A stretch of DNA of 64,000 nt. It comes from Heterobilharzia americana (taxonomy: Eukaryota; Platyhelminthes; Trematoda; Strigeidida; Schistosomatidae). Of this stretch, positions 47,701-58,574 are shown one piece after another. Numbering within the stretch: position 1 is the first letter of the stretch; every line of letters starts with the position of its first letter. The notes beneath the pieces are model-generated. The model saw only the letters and a program-made list of their open reading frames with translations, made no database searches and had not been told where the DNA came from. The position numbers and the translations under genes are program-made. Where the stretch lies: NCBI GenBank assembly GCA_944470555.2, contig OX104127.1, positions 53,248,934-53,312,933 on the forward strand, in the 5' to 3' direction.

Positions 47701-48394
47701 GAATGTAAACTGCCGGAACACTTGTATCTCGAATGACACCACATATCTGAGGAAGAATCGGGCGCCTAGACGAACCTTAAGTTACCACTGTAAAACATCC
47801 AAGGTTTCGTAATAGTATCTAAGGATTCCTTCACATAACTGATTTCAAATGTTGCCTATAATCCTCAAAAACTAATGCATAATTCCCTGACAAAACCAAC
47901 TGATTTTTAAGAACAAACTAAAAGTGCTAAAAAAAATTCATCACATACTACGGTTCAATTTTTAGTGTGATACTGGAAACTAAAAGACCGTACATAAAGC
48001 ACTAAAGACAATGAGTTTCAGGGAGAAGGATAAACACCGGGACAAAACTTTCAACTAGGATTTTTCCACTGTACAACACAGTGTGTTGTAGCGTACTGTA
48101 ATATCTGCTTATAAGACTCATTACGATATAGCCTAAATGAATGAAACGTTCGGGGTCACCATTTGACATGAAAGGTTAATGATGTGTATCAGATTATTAA
48201 CAAGTGTAACTTGTAAGCAATAAAAGTCAACTAAATTTTGTATGAAGTAAAGACTTAATATGATATTTTCTCAATAAATCATTTACTCAAATAGTTCTTG
48301 AATGTCCTACAGTTGATGAATAAACTGAAATTATTTATAAGCTTATATGGTCAAGTTAGTCGTGGGTAAACGGAGAGATTATAACACGAAAATG
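47701..48394. other. Intron g-h, no recognised features
   Basis: Unique AT-rich sequence between SINE copies. Confidence 0.5.
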
Positions 48395-48860
48395 CATACT
48401 AAGTGAAATAAAAATCCGGTCAGCAGTCAGACCTTGTAGCTACGTTGGTAGAGCATTGAGCCAGGAACCCGGTGATCGCTGGTTCAAATTCCGCCGCCAT
48501 ACAAATTCCCATTTCACTTTCAATCATCACCAACTATCAGTATTAACAATCCGACAAAACAACCACCATATCAGTTAGTCGAAACGACAATCAACATGAT
48601 GAAACTCTCTCTAATTCACTTACATTTGGATTGAGATAAGAAATCCTGACTAGGTGGTCGGTGTCAATACGATCGGACGATATTAACATGTCACTAATGC
48701 ACACGGTAATCGAGCGAAACCCATGATGATTGAAGTGAGCACTGTTATACCCTGTAGCTGAGTTGTTAGAGCATGGTGTCGGGAACCCGGTGGTTTCTGG
48801 TTCGAGTTCAGCTGTGGTCTAAATTTCCATTGTACCTTCAATCATCACCCAATCCAAAAT
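48395..48860 (+). mobile_element. Family-3 SINE tandem pair (left arm of a large inverted repeat)
   Basis: Two plus-strand heads: 48425-48500 (TTGTAGCTACGTTGGTAGAG, box B GGTTCAAATTCC) and 48750-48825 (CCTGTAGCTGAGTTGTTAGA, box B GGTTCGAGTTC). A linker with TCTCTAATTCACTTACATTT separates them. It is the reverse complement of 50715-51105. Confidence 0.78.
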
Positions 48861-49107
48861 ATATTGCTGGAAGATGTGAAAGTTAAGTATTACTCACTGA
48901 TAATTTACTGCTTCCATTAACCAAGACAGTGAGATTAAATTAAATGAAAACCGCTATGTTTTTGGAGCGCATGACTTACAAGCCTGAGATGTTGAATAAA
49001 GTCAGTCATTTCGTATGAGAACTCCAATGTACACTAAGTGACTAACTTATGATTCTACAACCAACGTTCATACCAATTTTTGAGAGCTTAGGTATTGTAT
49101 TAGCTTA

Positions 49108-49200
49108 ACGATGGAGAGTGGCTAGCAGTGATTCTACCCTTTTAGGACTCCACACTTGGATATACCCTCCTCCCGGTGAGTGATGTTATATTCACTAGAT
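49108..49200 (-). mobile_element. SM-alpha SINE fragment
   Basis: GAGTGGCTAGCAGTGATTCT and CCTCCTCCCGGTGAGTGATG remain. Most of the ribozyme core is deleted. It ends about 110 bases before receptor exon h. Confidence 0.6.
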
Positions 49201-49313
49201 TTAACATAAAAAATTTTATTTGCTTATTCATTGAAGAGTCTTAAAATGGTGTTTAAATAAGTCACAATAAAATGATTTACCATTAGTATTTATTTTATCA
49301 TTTTGCATTTTAG

Positions 49314-49491
49314 AAAAGCTGTCAAAGCTACTGTTCTCTTAATGCCATTACTTGGAATTACAAACTTTATTGTACTCTTACCAGAACCAAATAATGTATT
49401 TGGATTTTTTATTATTTGTGGATTGCGTAAAGTTTTGCCAACATGGCAAGGATTTACTATATCTATGATTTATTACTTTATGAATAAAGAT
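49314..49491 (+). CDS. Class B GPCR exon h: TM6, ECL3 and TM7
   Basis: The exon follows acceptor CATTTTAG and ends at donor GTAAGT (49492), phase 0, with 59 complete codons. KAVKATVLLMPLLGITNF is TM6 with the P-L-L-G kink motif of class B receptors. A 20-odd residue loop with PEPNN follows. TWQGFTISMIYYFMNKD is TM7 with the conserved Gln-Gly and the N-K/E-D/E junction to helix 8. This is the strongest single exon match. It is bracketed by a roughly 400-base inverted SINE repeat (48450-48860 and 50715-51105). Confidence 0.95.
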
Positions 49492-49732
49492 GTAAGTTAA
49501 AGATTATAAAAAGTCATTTACAAATTATATTCCTTGTTTAATAAGTTCTAATTATGGTCTAATGAACTTTTACTAGACTTAATCTTTAAGTATTATCTTC
49601 CATAAGAAAAACTGAACATTTAAAAAAGCTATTTGAAGTAACCTACATTACAGTTACCTAATAAATAGAAATGACCTTGAGAGATCACTTGACAAATATG
49701 AAAAAATTGGAAAACAGTAACTTAGGTTTATG

Positions 49733-49736
<4 letters not shown>

Positions 49737-49773
<37 letters not shown>
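49737..49773. repeat. (TA)n microsatellite
   Basis: About 18 TA units, 245 bases after exon h. Confidence 0.97.
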
Positions 49774-49775
<2 letters not shown>

Positions 49776-50229
49776 ATTAGTTATAGACTATTAGAACTAT
49801 GAAGCGTAGATAAAACTGTGACAAGATGACAGATTGAGCATACTTCTTTTGCATACAAAGATTTAGGTTCAGTTGATGAATAGCTACCGGTGGCTATGTA
49901 GTTCTATTACAGTCCACCTTCAAAATTATTTAGAGATTGAAGTCAAGCAGTTCAAAATTAGTATGGTTTCGTAGATTGTATTTGGCGATTGCAATGGCAA
50001 TTAAGCAGTTCAAGCTAGATCTCTGTGTGCAAAAGGAATATGCTAACTCTGGCATCTTGTTGTGGTCTTAACTATGCTTTGTATTGATTGGTCACGGGAG
50101 TGCAGACCGAATTCTATCAATCATATTTGCAATGTGGCAACCAAGCTAGGAAGCTCAGCATCGTAGTGCACATTAGTAGACGGTATGTAATCGATTGCAC
50201 TTCTGTGACCAATCAATACATGTAAGCCA

Positions 50230-50240
50230 GGGGGGGGGGG
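50230..50240 (+). repeat. Poly-G run of 11
   Basis: An isolated G11 directly upstream of the family-4 SINE. Length may be unstable or affected by sequencing error. Confidence 0.9.
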
Positions 50241-50244
50241 TCAG

Positions 50245-50425
50245 TCGTGGCCCGAATAACTCAGTGGTAAAGTAACTGACTATAACACTGAGTGACGCGG
50301 GTTTGAATCTCAGGCGGGACATCAGTTCCGTCGAGGTTGCAGATACGCCTTGCTGACAAGTGCCAAAAAGCACAAAACCTAGATCCAGGGCTTCCTGTCG
50401 ATTGCCTACAACCTACTAGCTTCTT
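50245..50425 (+). mobile_element. Family-4 tRNA-headed SINE
   Basis: tRNA-like head GTGGCCCGAATAACTCAGTG with GTAAAG, box B GGTTTGAATCTC, then GACATCAGTTCCGTCGAGGT and CTGACAAGTGCCAAAAAGCA. Related copies at 28850-29070, 56640-56760 and 400-550. No hammerhead core was found. Confidence 0.65.
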
Positions 50426-50714
50426 AACTATGCTTTCTTATATTAAGTCGTTATAATTAATTAGTTCATCATTATTAGTTTCATTGAGACCTTTATTTCT
50501 TGGTGTCACTTTCACAATGAACATGTGAACTCTCAACTATCCTGCTTCAAATTTATAAATAACTCTCATTTTGTCAAATTGCACACTATTTCAATCGTTT
50601 TCACCATCTTCGGCATTAATACATGATCTTCATTTATCTGTAGAGACCGAAATGAATACTGTGCTGATAATGTAACAGTATCCTAATATACAACGATAAA
50701 CTGTTAAATATTTA

Positions 50715-51105
50715 GACTGGGCGATGATTGAAAGTGAAATGAAAATTTAGACCACAGCTGAACTCGAACCAGAGACCACCGGGTTCCCGACACCATGCTC
50801 TAACAACTCAGCTACAGGGTATAACAGTGCTCACTTCAATCATCATGGGTTTCGCTCGATTACCGTGTGCATTAGTGACATGTTAATATCGTCTGATAGT
50901 ATTGACATCGACCACCTAGTCAGGATTTCTTATCTCAATCCAAATGTAAGTGAATTAGAGAGGGTTTGATCATATTGATTGTCGTTTCGACTAACTGATG
51001 TGGTGGTTGTTTTGTCGGATTGTTAATACTGATAGTTGGTGATGATTGAAAGTGAAATGGAAAATTGTATGGCGGCGGAATTTGAACCAGCGATCACCGG
51101 GTCTC
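50715..51105 (-). mobile_element. Family-3 SINE tandem pair (right arm of a large inverted repeat)
   Basis: The reverse complement of 48450-48860, nearly identical by eye, including the linker. It ends inside the second head at CTCCGGCTCGAAGC. With the left arm it brackets receptor exon h. Confidence 0.8.
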
Positions 51106-51364
51106 CGGCTCGAAGCTAAAGGGTTTAATTTTAGTTCCTTCTTGAAAATGATTACACTAAGCAGTCGGGAAGTGCATCAAAATATCCGTAATTAACCTTT
51201 TAGTTTGTAGGATCTAGAACTAACACTTACTGTTTTGAATGATGAGGGGCCACATCTATTCCAATGGTGTGAGAAGCAACCACTAGAATAGTTTTGCAGT
51301 AAATCTTTAAGAAAGAAATTGTCTGGCGTTTTTTGGGCTTTGATATTTGATTGTAAAATGCTCA

Positions 51365-51475
51365 TCACTAGTAGTGTGACCCAGGACCCAAGTTTCATCC
51401 TATTTAGAACTCACCAGCTGGATGTACCAGCACCTCAGTGACTGTCAGTATTCCCAGAGAGACTCGAACCAAGTG
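51365..51475 (-). mobile_element. SM-alpha SINE fragment
   Basis: On the minus strand the core reads CTGGTGAG (A6 to G), then TAGGATGAAAC, with box B-like GGTTCGAGTCTC at 51466. Degenerate. Confidence 0.6.
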
Positions 51476-52681
51476 TGGAGTGCCTAGAATTATTCTTAAT
51501 AATATGACCAACACTACTATTATCAAAGCTGAAAGAATACGTAAATTTTTATTATACTGATTGTGAGCTACAAATCTTCAAGAAATTTTCAAAAATCTCT
51601 CATAAATAACATAATTATTCAATAAATTAAATAATCAAACTTGAAACGGTATCCAGGACTTCATTTACGCAACATCAACATCATCATCTTTTGAAGTAAT
51701 AAGTCACTAGGCTATGCGTAAACAACATCATGCTCACTGACTTACTGTAAATGGTATTTCAATTCAATATAAACAAAAGGTGAAACATGGACCACTAAAC
51801 TCCATCACTTAGATCAACTTCTTTACTTTAAACCCAAATGTTACCGTCAAAAGTGTCCCATTAAAAATAATTTTCCCAATTTGTAAAACTCAGTCAATGG
51901 TGGCAAGATGAAGTTTATCTAATGTATGATATTATTGTTAACCACACATAAAAAGTTTTTATCTATATTAGTATGAACTAAAAAAGCTAAGGAAAATCAG
52001 TTTATAAATCAGAAAATAAACGCAAAATAGGAGATAAACAATCATTTCATGTTCAGTATTCGATTTAAATAGGAAATTTCAATAAATATTAGTGATCAGG
52101 ATGAACAGGTTGAGAAGAGGCAAGTTTGAATTATTTTACAACCAGAAGTTTGAACAGATCAGTTTATTTGTATACAACTATAATAAAAAAACTGTTTAAA
52201 AGTTGATTTCACAGTTGGTTACTGCCTGATTTAATCCTTTGCGGACTAACGGCTTTCTGTGCTTATCCTAGTTCTGTGAACCCACATTCTATTGATAGAT
52301 TTAGTAAGAAGTCAAAATGTATTTTATTCCTGAAATGAAATATCCATGAAAGAAAAGCTTTCATCAAGTGTTACAAACAAAGTTAAGGCATAAAAATCAC
52401 GAAAAATAAAACCGTTTAGGACTCTAGTCTTTTCAAGGTAAACACTAAACTTTATAGGCAAGTGATGAACTAAAATAGAGGCTGCCTTAGTAACGAATGA
52501 AATAAACAATCAGGCTCATTTTAATTAATATTCGACTGAGAAAGATTTCTATGGAACTAAGGATTTTAAAAGAACACAAATAAAGATTAGAAGGAAATAT
52601 TGCAGATCACTTTAATTACTTTGGAGGTTCTCATCAGCTGTTATTAACTAAGAGTACTCACAAAAACAAATTACCATATGT
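51476..52681. other. Intron h-i, no recognised features
   Basis: AT-rich, stop-dense, no repeat recognised. Confidence 0.5.
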
Positions 52682-53894
52682 CAAGTGATTCACAATGGAA
52701 AGCTCAGTGACACCTTCGAAGTGAAGACAGGAAGGAGTAAGACAAAGCTGCTGCCTACTACCAACGATCATCTTCCTGATTGTGGTCGACTGGATCATGC
52801 AGCAAACCATGAGGAGCTGTGAGGAGATGGGCATACGCTGGCTGGCTGCTAGCTGGCTAGCTGGACCAATGAAAAAATCTCACGAGAAGATCTGGATTTC
52901 GCCACCGATGACGATTTCTCTCTAATGTCTTGTCGCACAAACTCGAAGATCCACGCACGAAAACCAACAAGTTGACAGAAGAGATGGGTTGAGGCAGAGA
53001 AAGAAGACGGGACTTCAAGTGAGTGTAGAGAAGATGCAGTTGACGAAGATACCTAACCAACAACAACAACAGCATCAACAACAGCAAGCACGAATCACCG
53101 TTTATGGAGAAATCTGAAGGAAGTAGTTCATTTCATCTACACCTACACCTACACCTACACCTACACCTACAGCTACACCTACCTAGGTGGCATAGTTTCA
53201 ACTACACGCGGCACAGGCACACATGACTATGTCAAAGCCGGACAGTATGAGAAAGACAGCAACACAGGCCTTCCTGTAATAATCTGAAATAATCAGTGTG
53301 GAGATCTACTGCACTGCACTGAACTGCACTGCATTCCACTCTATTCCATTCAGCATAAGGCGTGAACAAGATCCGGATTCTCAACACAAATGTCAGTCGA
53401 GTGAGTCAGTGTTTCTATGTGATGGCTGAGAGACTTGGTGCATTACGAAGAGTATTTCCAACAAACTACAGACATATATCAACAGCTGCCGTCTACTCTC
53501 ACTTGATACTGGAGATGAGATGAGATGAGATGAGATGAGATGAGGTGTCCAGAATAATATGAATATGCAACAAGAAACTTTGAGAACGAACCAACCAACA
53601 ACCTATCACTCAACAAATGTGCAGAAGTGAGTGGAGATGGATTGGATTGGATTTTGCATACACTGAGAAGACCGATTGTAGACATCATGCACCAGGCCAT
53701 GCTGTTGAGTGTAGCCCAAGTAGGAAATGACGAGTTGGGCATCCGATGAGAGGGTGACATGGAGGCGATGGTGTGAGGAAGAAGTGGGAGCTTGTGTGTA
53801 GTCGTGTCGCCAGTTTGAGAAGACTGCAGGGGAGATAGTGAGGTGGCGAAGTGTTACATGAGCTCTATATTTCACTAGGAACTCAAGGGAAAAT
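52682..53894 (+). mobile_element. RTE-clade LINE, 5'-truncated
   Basis: It begins at AAGTGATTCACAATGG (just before the DTFEVKTG region), contains the motif B area, LDFATDDDFSLMSC, YGEI..., a long (CTACAC) run, and the full 3' portion to CTAGGAACTCAAGGG. Frameshifts are frequent. It sits in the last intron and is almost the reverse complement of 60888-62040. Confidence 0.87.
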
Positions 53895-54044
53895 CATAGT
53901 TAGAAAAACATGAGTACTATGGAATTTAGGATGAGAATTTGCCTAACTCGGTGAGTATATACGTTAGTAATAATCCGTAAACAGAACCTAAGAATATAAT
54001 CTGCAGATTTGTGGGGATTTGTAGATTTTAAGTTGGCATTCATC

Positions 54045-54290
54045 ATAGACTGATATCATTTTGACAAATGTCAGAAACCTGGGAGCACTGGACAGCTGTT
54101 CCATCCTAGTATGGGACTCCTTGGCAGAGCGTACTTATGCCTGCACCAGAGATCGAACTCAGGTTACCTGACAGGATCTTGAGTGCGTACTACTGAGGAG
54201 TCCCATACTAGGGGCGAACAGCTATCCAGAACTCTTGGGTTTTTAATGTTTCTCCAAATAATGTCAGTCCATAATGGATACCAACTTGAA
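54045..54290. mobile_element. Family-2 hammerhead SINE head-to-head pair
   Basis: Left arm 54045-54170 (minus) and right arm 54180-54290 (plus). The right arm keeps CTGAGGAGTCCCATACTAGG, then CGAACAGCTATCC with one A of GAAA missing. The left has a mutated CUGA. tRNA heads are truncated at the junction. Confidence 0.72.
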
Positions 54291-55763
54291 ATGTAATAAA
54301 ACATCAGGAGTGCAACTCATTAGATTAAAACAGTGTTTTACCACGAACTGACTACTTCACTTATTACTGGAGTGACTTCTAGAATCAGTCTTAAGAGAAT
54401 ATTGGTCATTTTAACTGGTAACCACTTAGAATAATCATGAAAATAAAAAATGCTACTTTGATTCCGATGATGATTAGGGATGCATCATCAGCAGGAAATC
54501 TTTGGATTGGGGTTTCTTGTTTACTGACGACTTTGAACAAGTGAGAAACCCAGATTTAAAATCTTATAATTCAAAAGACCTTGTTGGAAGTTCTTATAAG
54601 TAGCTTCAGAGAGTTTCCTTCTGTATACCTTCTCGGTTGCTCGTAACTGTTGCAATACAAGTCACAACAACTGAAACTAGTTGTTACGCATAAATTTTCC
54701 ACAATTAAAATATCTATCTAATGGACATTAAATCCAACAAATTCAATTTCCTGTTTTTTTACTGTTTCTGTTAAGAATCACTCAAAATGTTCACAAACTA
54801 CTCATGATAATGGAGTTCACGAAACAGCTGTGTAAATGTAAACACTTATGCCTTAAGTGATACTGTTTAAGTAAACCACTTCACATATATATCTAGCTCC
54901 AGTTCAGATTTTAGTGATTTTTAAAACTGATTTTATCACAAATTTGTTCAAATACATCATGCCTAATTATCTAACAAAGTTTTTCAAACATCTTGGGGGA
55001 TTTATAAAAGCCGTAGCAAAATACCTCATGATAAAACATAAGTCTGGGGTGGATACTCATGACTTACATTTAACATATACAATGTTTGTTCATAACACAT
55101 AAAATGGCTGATTTGATAAGGAATACTCATTGATAATTATGCTAAATAAGCTGTGTACATTGTATTCAGTCTTGATGAAGATAATCCAATGCGTTATGAA
55201 AGGAACTTATTACAACTTTATAGGTGTTGTTTTACAGCAAAGGTTTCAGTTGAGTCGATCATATAAGTATAGTGTGACTTCCTTTTTCTCATAAAATTCA
55301 GGACTAAAGCAGTATATCATTGTTCCATAGATTCCTCTTTTTATACTTCCTAATATCAACATCATTTTGATATCAATAATAAAAAGTAATTTTACAACAG
55401 GATGTAGTTATCCACTCTTATTTTGTAAAACATTATCCATTCTGCACTGATAAATGCTAAACATAATTGATATTGAGAAATAAAATCTTTATCTTGCAAT
55501 CAACAAGTACTTTTAAACCATAATAATAATAATAATATACAGTGATTACTGAAAATTCTTCATGTTCCATGTGAAATAGATGCACTTTGTTTAATAAACA
55601 GAATATATGAAATGATATTTCATAACTAATTGTCAGTGTAAAAATAATGGACAGTCACATGAACCTCTTCTAGTATATTCATCTCCTGTGGAGCAAAACT
55701 AAAGAGGAATTAAACACTCAATTTACCTAATTGCTAAGCACTTTTGTAAACACTAGTTTTCAT

Positions 55764-55767
<4 letters not shown>
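54291..55767. other. Intron h-i, no recognised features
   Basis: The short frame at 54914-55102 lacks homology and splice context. Nothing else seen. Confidence 0.5.

Positions 55768-55811
<44 letters not shown>
55768..55811. repeat. (TA)n microsatellite
   Basis: About 22 TA units immediately before the family-3 SINE pair. Confidence 0.97.
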
Positions 55812-55815
<4 letters not shown>

Positions 55816-55827
55816 AGACTAGTATTT

Positions 55828-56280
55828 ATACTGGGTGATGATTGAAGGTTAAATGAAAATTTGGACCGCGACTGGATTTGAAACAGCGACCAATCGAGTT
55901 TCCAGCCTGATGCTGTGCCAACTGAGCTACGAGGGACTCTGCTGACGAAATTTTTATTTCATTTCAGTCACTATGAGTTTTGTCAAAATGATAATCAATA
56001 TGATCCCATCCTCTCCCTAATTCACTTAAATTTGGATTGGGATAAGAAGTCCTGATTAGGTAGCTGATGTAAATAAGAACAAGCGGTAGTAAGGAGTCAC
56101 GAATTCACATAGTAGTTGGGTAAAACCCATGATGATTGAAGTGAAATAAAAATCTGGTCGGCAGTGGAACATCGTGGCTCAGTTAGTAGAGCATCGTGTC
56201 GTAAACTTGATGGTCGCTGGTTTGAATCCACCTCTGGTCTAGATTTTCATGTTACCTTCAATCATCACCGGTATGTCAAT
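55828..56280. mobile_element. Family-3 SINE head-to-head pair
   Basis: Left arm 55830-55950 (minus) with head CCTCGTAGCTCAGTTGGCAC. Right arm 56120-56275 (plus) with head ATCGTGGCTCAGTTAGTAGA and GGTTTGAATCCAC. The linker contains CCTAATTCACTTAAATTTGG. The outer ends ACTGGGTGATGATTGAAG and CTTCAATCATCACC are inverted. Confidence 0.75.
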
Positions 56281-56639
56281 ATCAGCATTATGTCGAACCA
56301 TAGTTATCTCAAATAATTTCAACAGTAATATATCCATGATTCAAAAATCGAGAATAATTTGTATTACAAATGTTATATTTAACAAAACGTTTAGCAGAAT
56401 ATAATTTTGAGTCACACTTGAAAGTGTATTCGAAAACTAGACTGTATAAAGATGTAAATACTCTAAGCTTAGAATGTGATCATTTACAGGAAGAAAACAT
56501 ATTCTAGGCTGAGACTGTAAAGGGTTTCAGTTGGGTTGTATTTATTGTAATAATATGCTTTAGTTTGTGTAAGAGGGTTGGAGGCTATTGACAGAAATCC
56601 CTACCTGAGCTAAGTTTTATGTTAACTGACACTCGTCAG

Positions 56640-56765
56640 TAAGTCGTATAGGAAACATCAAAGGGATTGATGTCACCTCTGAGATTCAAACCGGCGTTCT
56701 TCTGTTTCACCAACAACAAAGTTGTCATTAAGCCACTCCAGTCACGATTCATACGTTGGCAAGCT
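56640..56765 (-). mobile_element. Family-4 SINE fragment
   Basis: GATGTCACCTCTGAGATTCAAACC is the reverse complement of the family box B region, with a decayed head to about 56760. It directly precedes the CR1 LINE. Confidence 0.5.
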
Positions 56766-56795
56766 GATTTCATCTTTATTAGTGTCTACAGTTAA

Positions 56796-58262
56796 ATGAA
56801 TGGGTCCTTTCGGGGTTTCAATACAGATAACCTATTTAAACGTCTAAAATCCTTGAATCTATCCCAAAGCTTAGGTCCTAATGGTGTTTGGAGTATTATA
56901 TTTAGAAAATGTGCAGATATTTTATGTCATCCACTTACAGATATCTTCAATGCATCGTTTTCTAAAAACATAATATCCACTGCTTGGAACGAGATCAAAT
57001 TTTTACCTGTTCCTAAGTCAACTTCTAGATCAGATGTTACGTTTCAATCCATTATTATAATTTCCCCTTTTCTGAAGACAATAGGGAGATTACTTCTCCT
57101 TGTGATTGAGCCTTCATGATGGCTTTCAGAGATCCAAAACAGTTTGCTTACAAACACAGGAGAAGTACTTTAGATTCTATCACTGTCTTGCATCATAATA
57201 CTGTTTCTGGTCTAGACAAAGGTGCTAAGTATGTTCGTTATACCTTTCCGGATTACTCATCAGCCTTTGACTCCGTTCCTACACCACTCTTGTTAAAACA
57301 GCTTATCATACCTTATACTGGGTAATGAATTACAAATTGGCTGTATTTTTCTTTTTCTGAAAAGAAATCGTACAGTGTCTATAAAGGGAGGTGCTCCACT
57401 TCATTGCTTACTGAAGCTGGTATGCCTCAACGTGCAGTACTCTCTCCGTTTCTGTTCTCTTTCTTTTTTGGATAATTTATCGTGTTCCATTGAAACTAGT
57501 TTCATTAAGTATGACCTGACTGTTTCTTTTCCACTTTACTCTCACTTAAATTGTTTTGAATTAAATGGATTCTTGTCTGTGATTGATCAATGGTCTCTTT
57601 CAAATGGTCTCAAGTTAAACCCTTTTAAATGTTAGATTGTTAATTTTAGCCTCAGACATAAACAGGACTTGCATGAACTGTTGTATTAATGGTATTCCTC
57701 CAAAAAATAAATCGAATGTTAATTATCTTTGACTGAGCTTTACTTCTGATCTTTACTGCTAGTCTCAAGTCTTACTGACTTGTAAAATATCTTCCGCTTA
57801 ACATACTACATAAAGAAACTGGGTCTTTCTCGTACAACTTGACCACTACTTTTACAATTTATCAATCTCTGTATTTTATCTATTCTTCTCTATTGTTTCC
57901 AGTTGATCTTTTCTGGTAAACCAAAAATGGACTACATTATATTCGTAGGGCTTTGAAATCCATCAGTAGAGTGACTGCTGTGCCTTTAACCCAAATGATT
58001 AACAATGTAGCTGAGAAACATTTAAATTCCAGCAAGCAACTAGCTACAATAATTTTAACTGACAGTGAGGATCCACTTCAATCACAGCTCTGTCTTTGTA
58101 TCTCCTCAGGGAGGATAAGAAGAAATTACACAAGATTCTAAAAGCTCGTACAACTAAGTACAAGAATTTGACTGTACCTTACCCAGCACGCGTATTATGT
58201 GAGAGGAAGAACTCACATATCAACTTTGTAAGAGTTAACAATCCCATTTCAGTAATCTAATC
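56796..58262 (+). mobile_element. CR1-clade LINE (SR1-like) RT fragment, decayed
   Basis: Plus-strand blocks in successive frames: LGPNGVWSIIFRKCADIL (fingers, normally GPDG), WNEIKFLPVPKS, then DPKQFAYKHRRSTLDSI, and RYTFPDYSSAFDSVP (motif A). Next come a frameshifted P-Q-x-A-VLSPF motif B near 57424-57450 and KYDLTV where KYADDLTV would be expected. The C-terminal region KNLTVPYPARVLCERKN runs to about 58260. The order is that of a CR1/Jockey-type LINE. It is 5'-truncated, with several frameshifts and a damaged catalytic box. It lies inside the last receptor intron. Confidence 0.85.
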
Positions 58263-58334
58263 GATAGTGTGAAATCTCCCGGTTATTAATATTCCTTACA
58301 TCCCATATTTTTATAATAACACTATATAAATTTA

Positions 58335-58392
58335 TTTGGTTGCGGCTAGCAGAGGAATGTGGGACACGCGTTCCACTCTATTTGTGATGTAT
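58335..58392 (-). mobile_element. SM-alpha SINE fragment
   Basis: GCGGCTAGCAGAGGAATGTG and GACACGCGTTCCACTCTATT are remnants of the 3' half. It lies between the CR1 and RTE insertions. Confidence 0.45.
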
Positions 58393-58574
58393 CTAAACTC
58401 GAAATGTTGTAAAGAAAAATGTATACACACCTATATTTTGTTGTTGTTTGAAGGTATCCTACTGAGAATCTCAAACCGTACCAAAAATTGTTTCGAATGA
58501 AGTGATTACCACTATAATTATTATTATGCATTTGTTGGTCACTGAAAAGTAACTGATTTCATGTAGTCTAGTTA

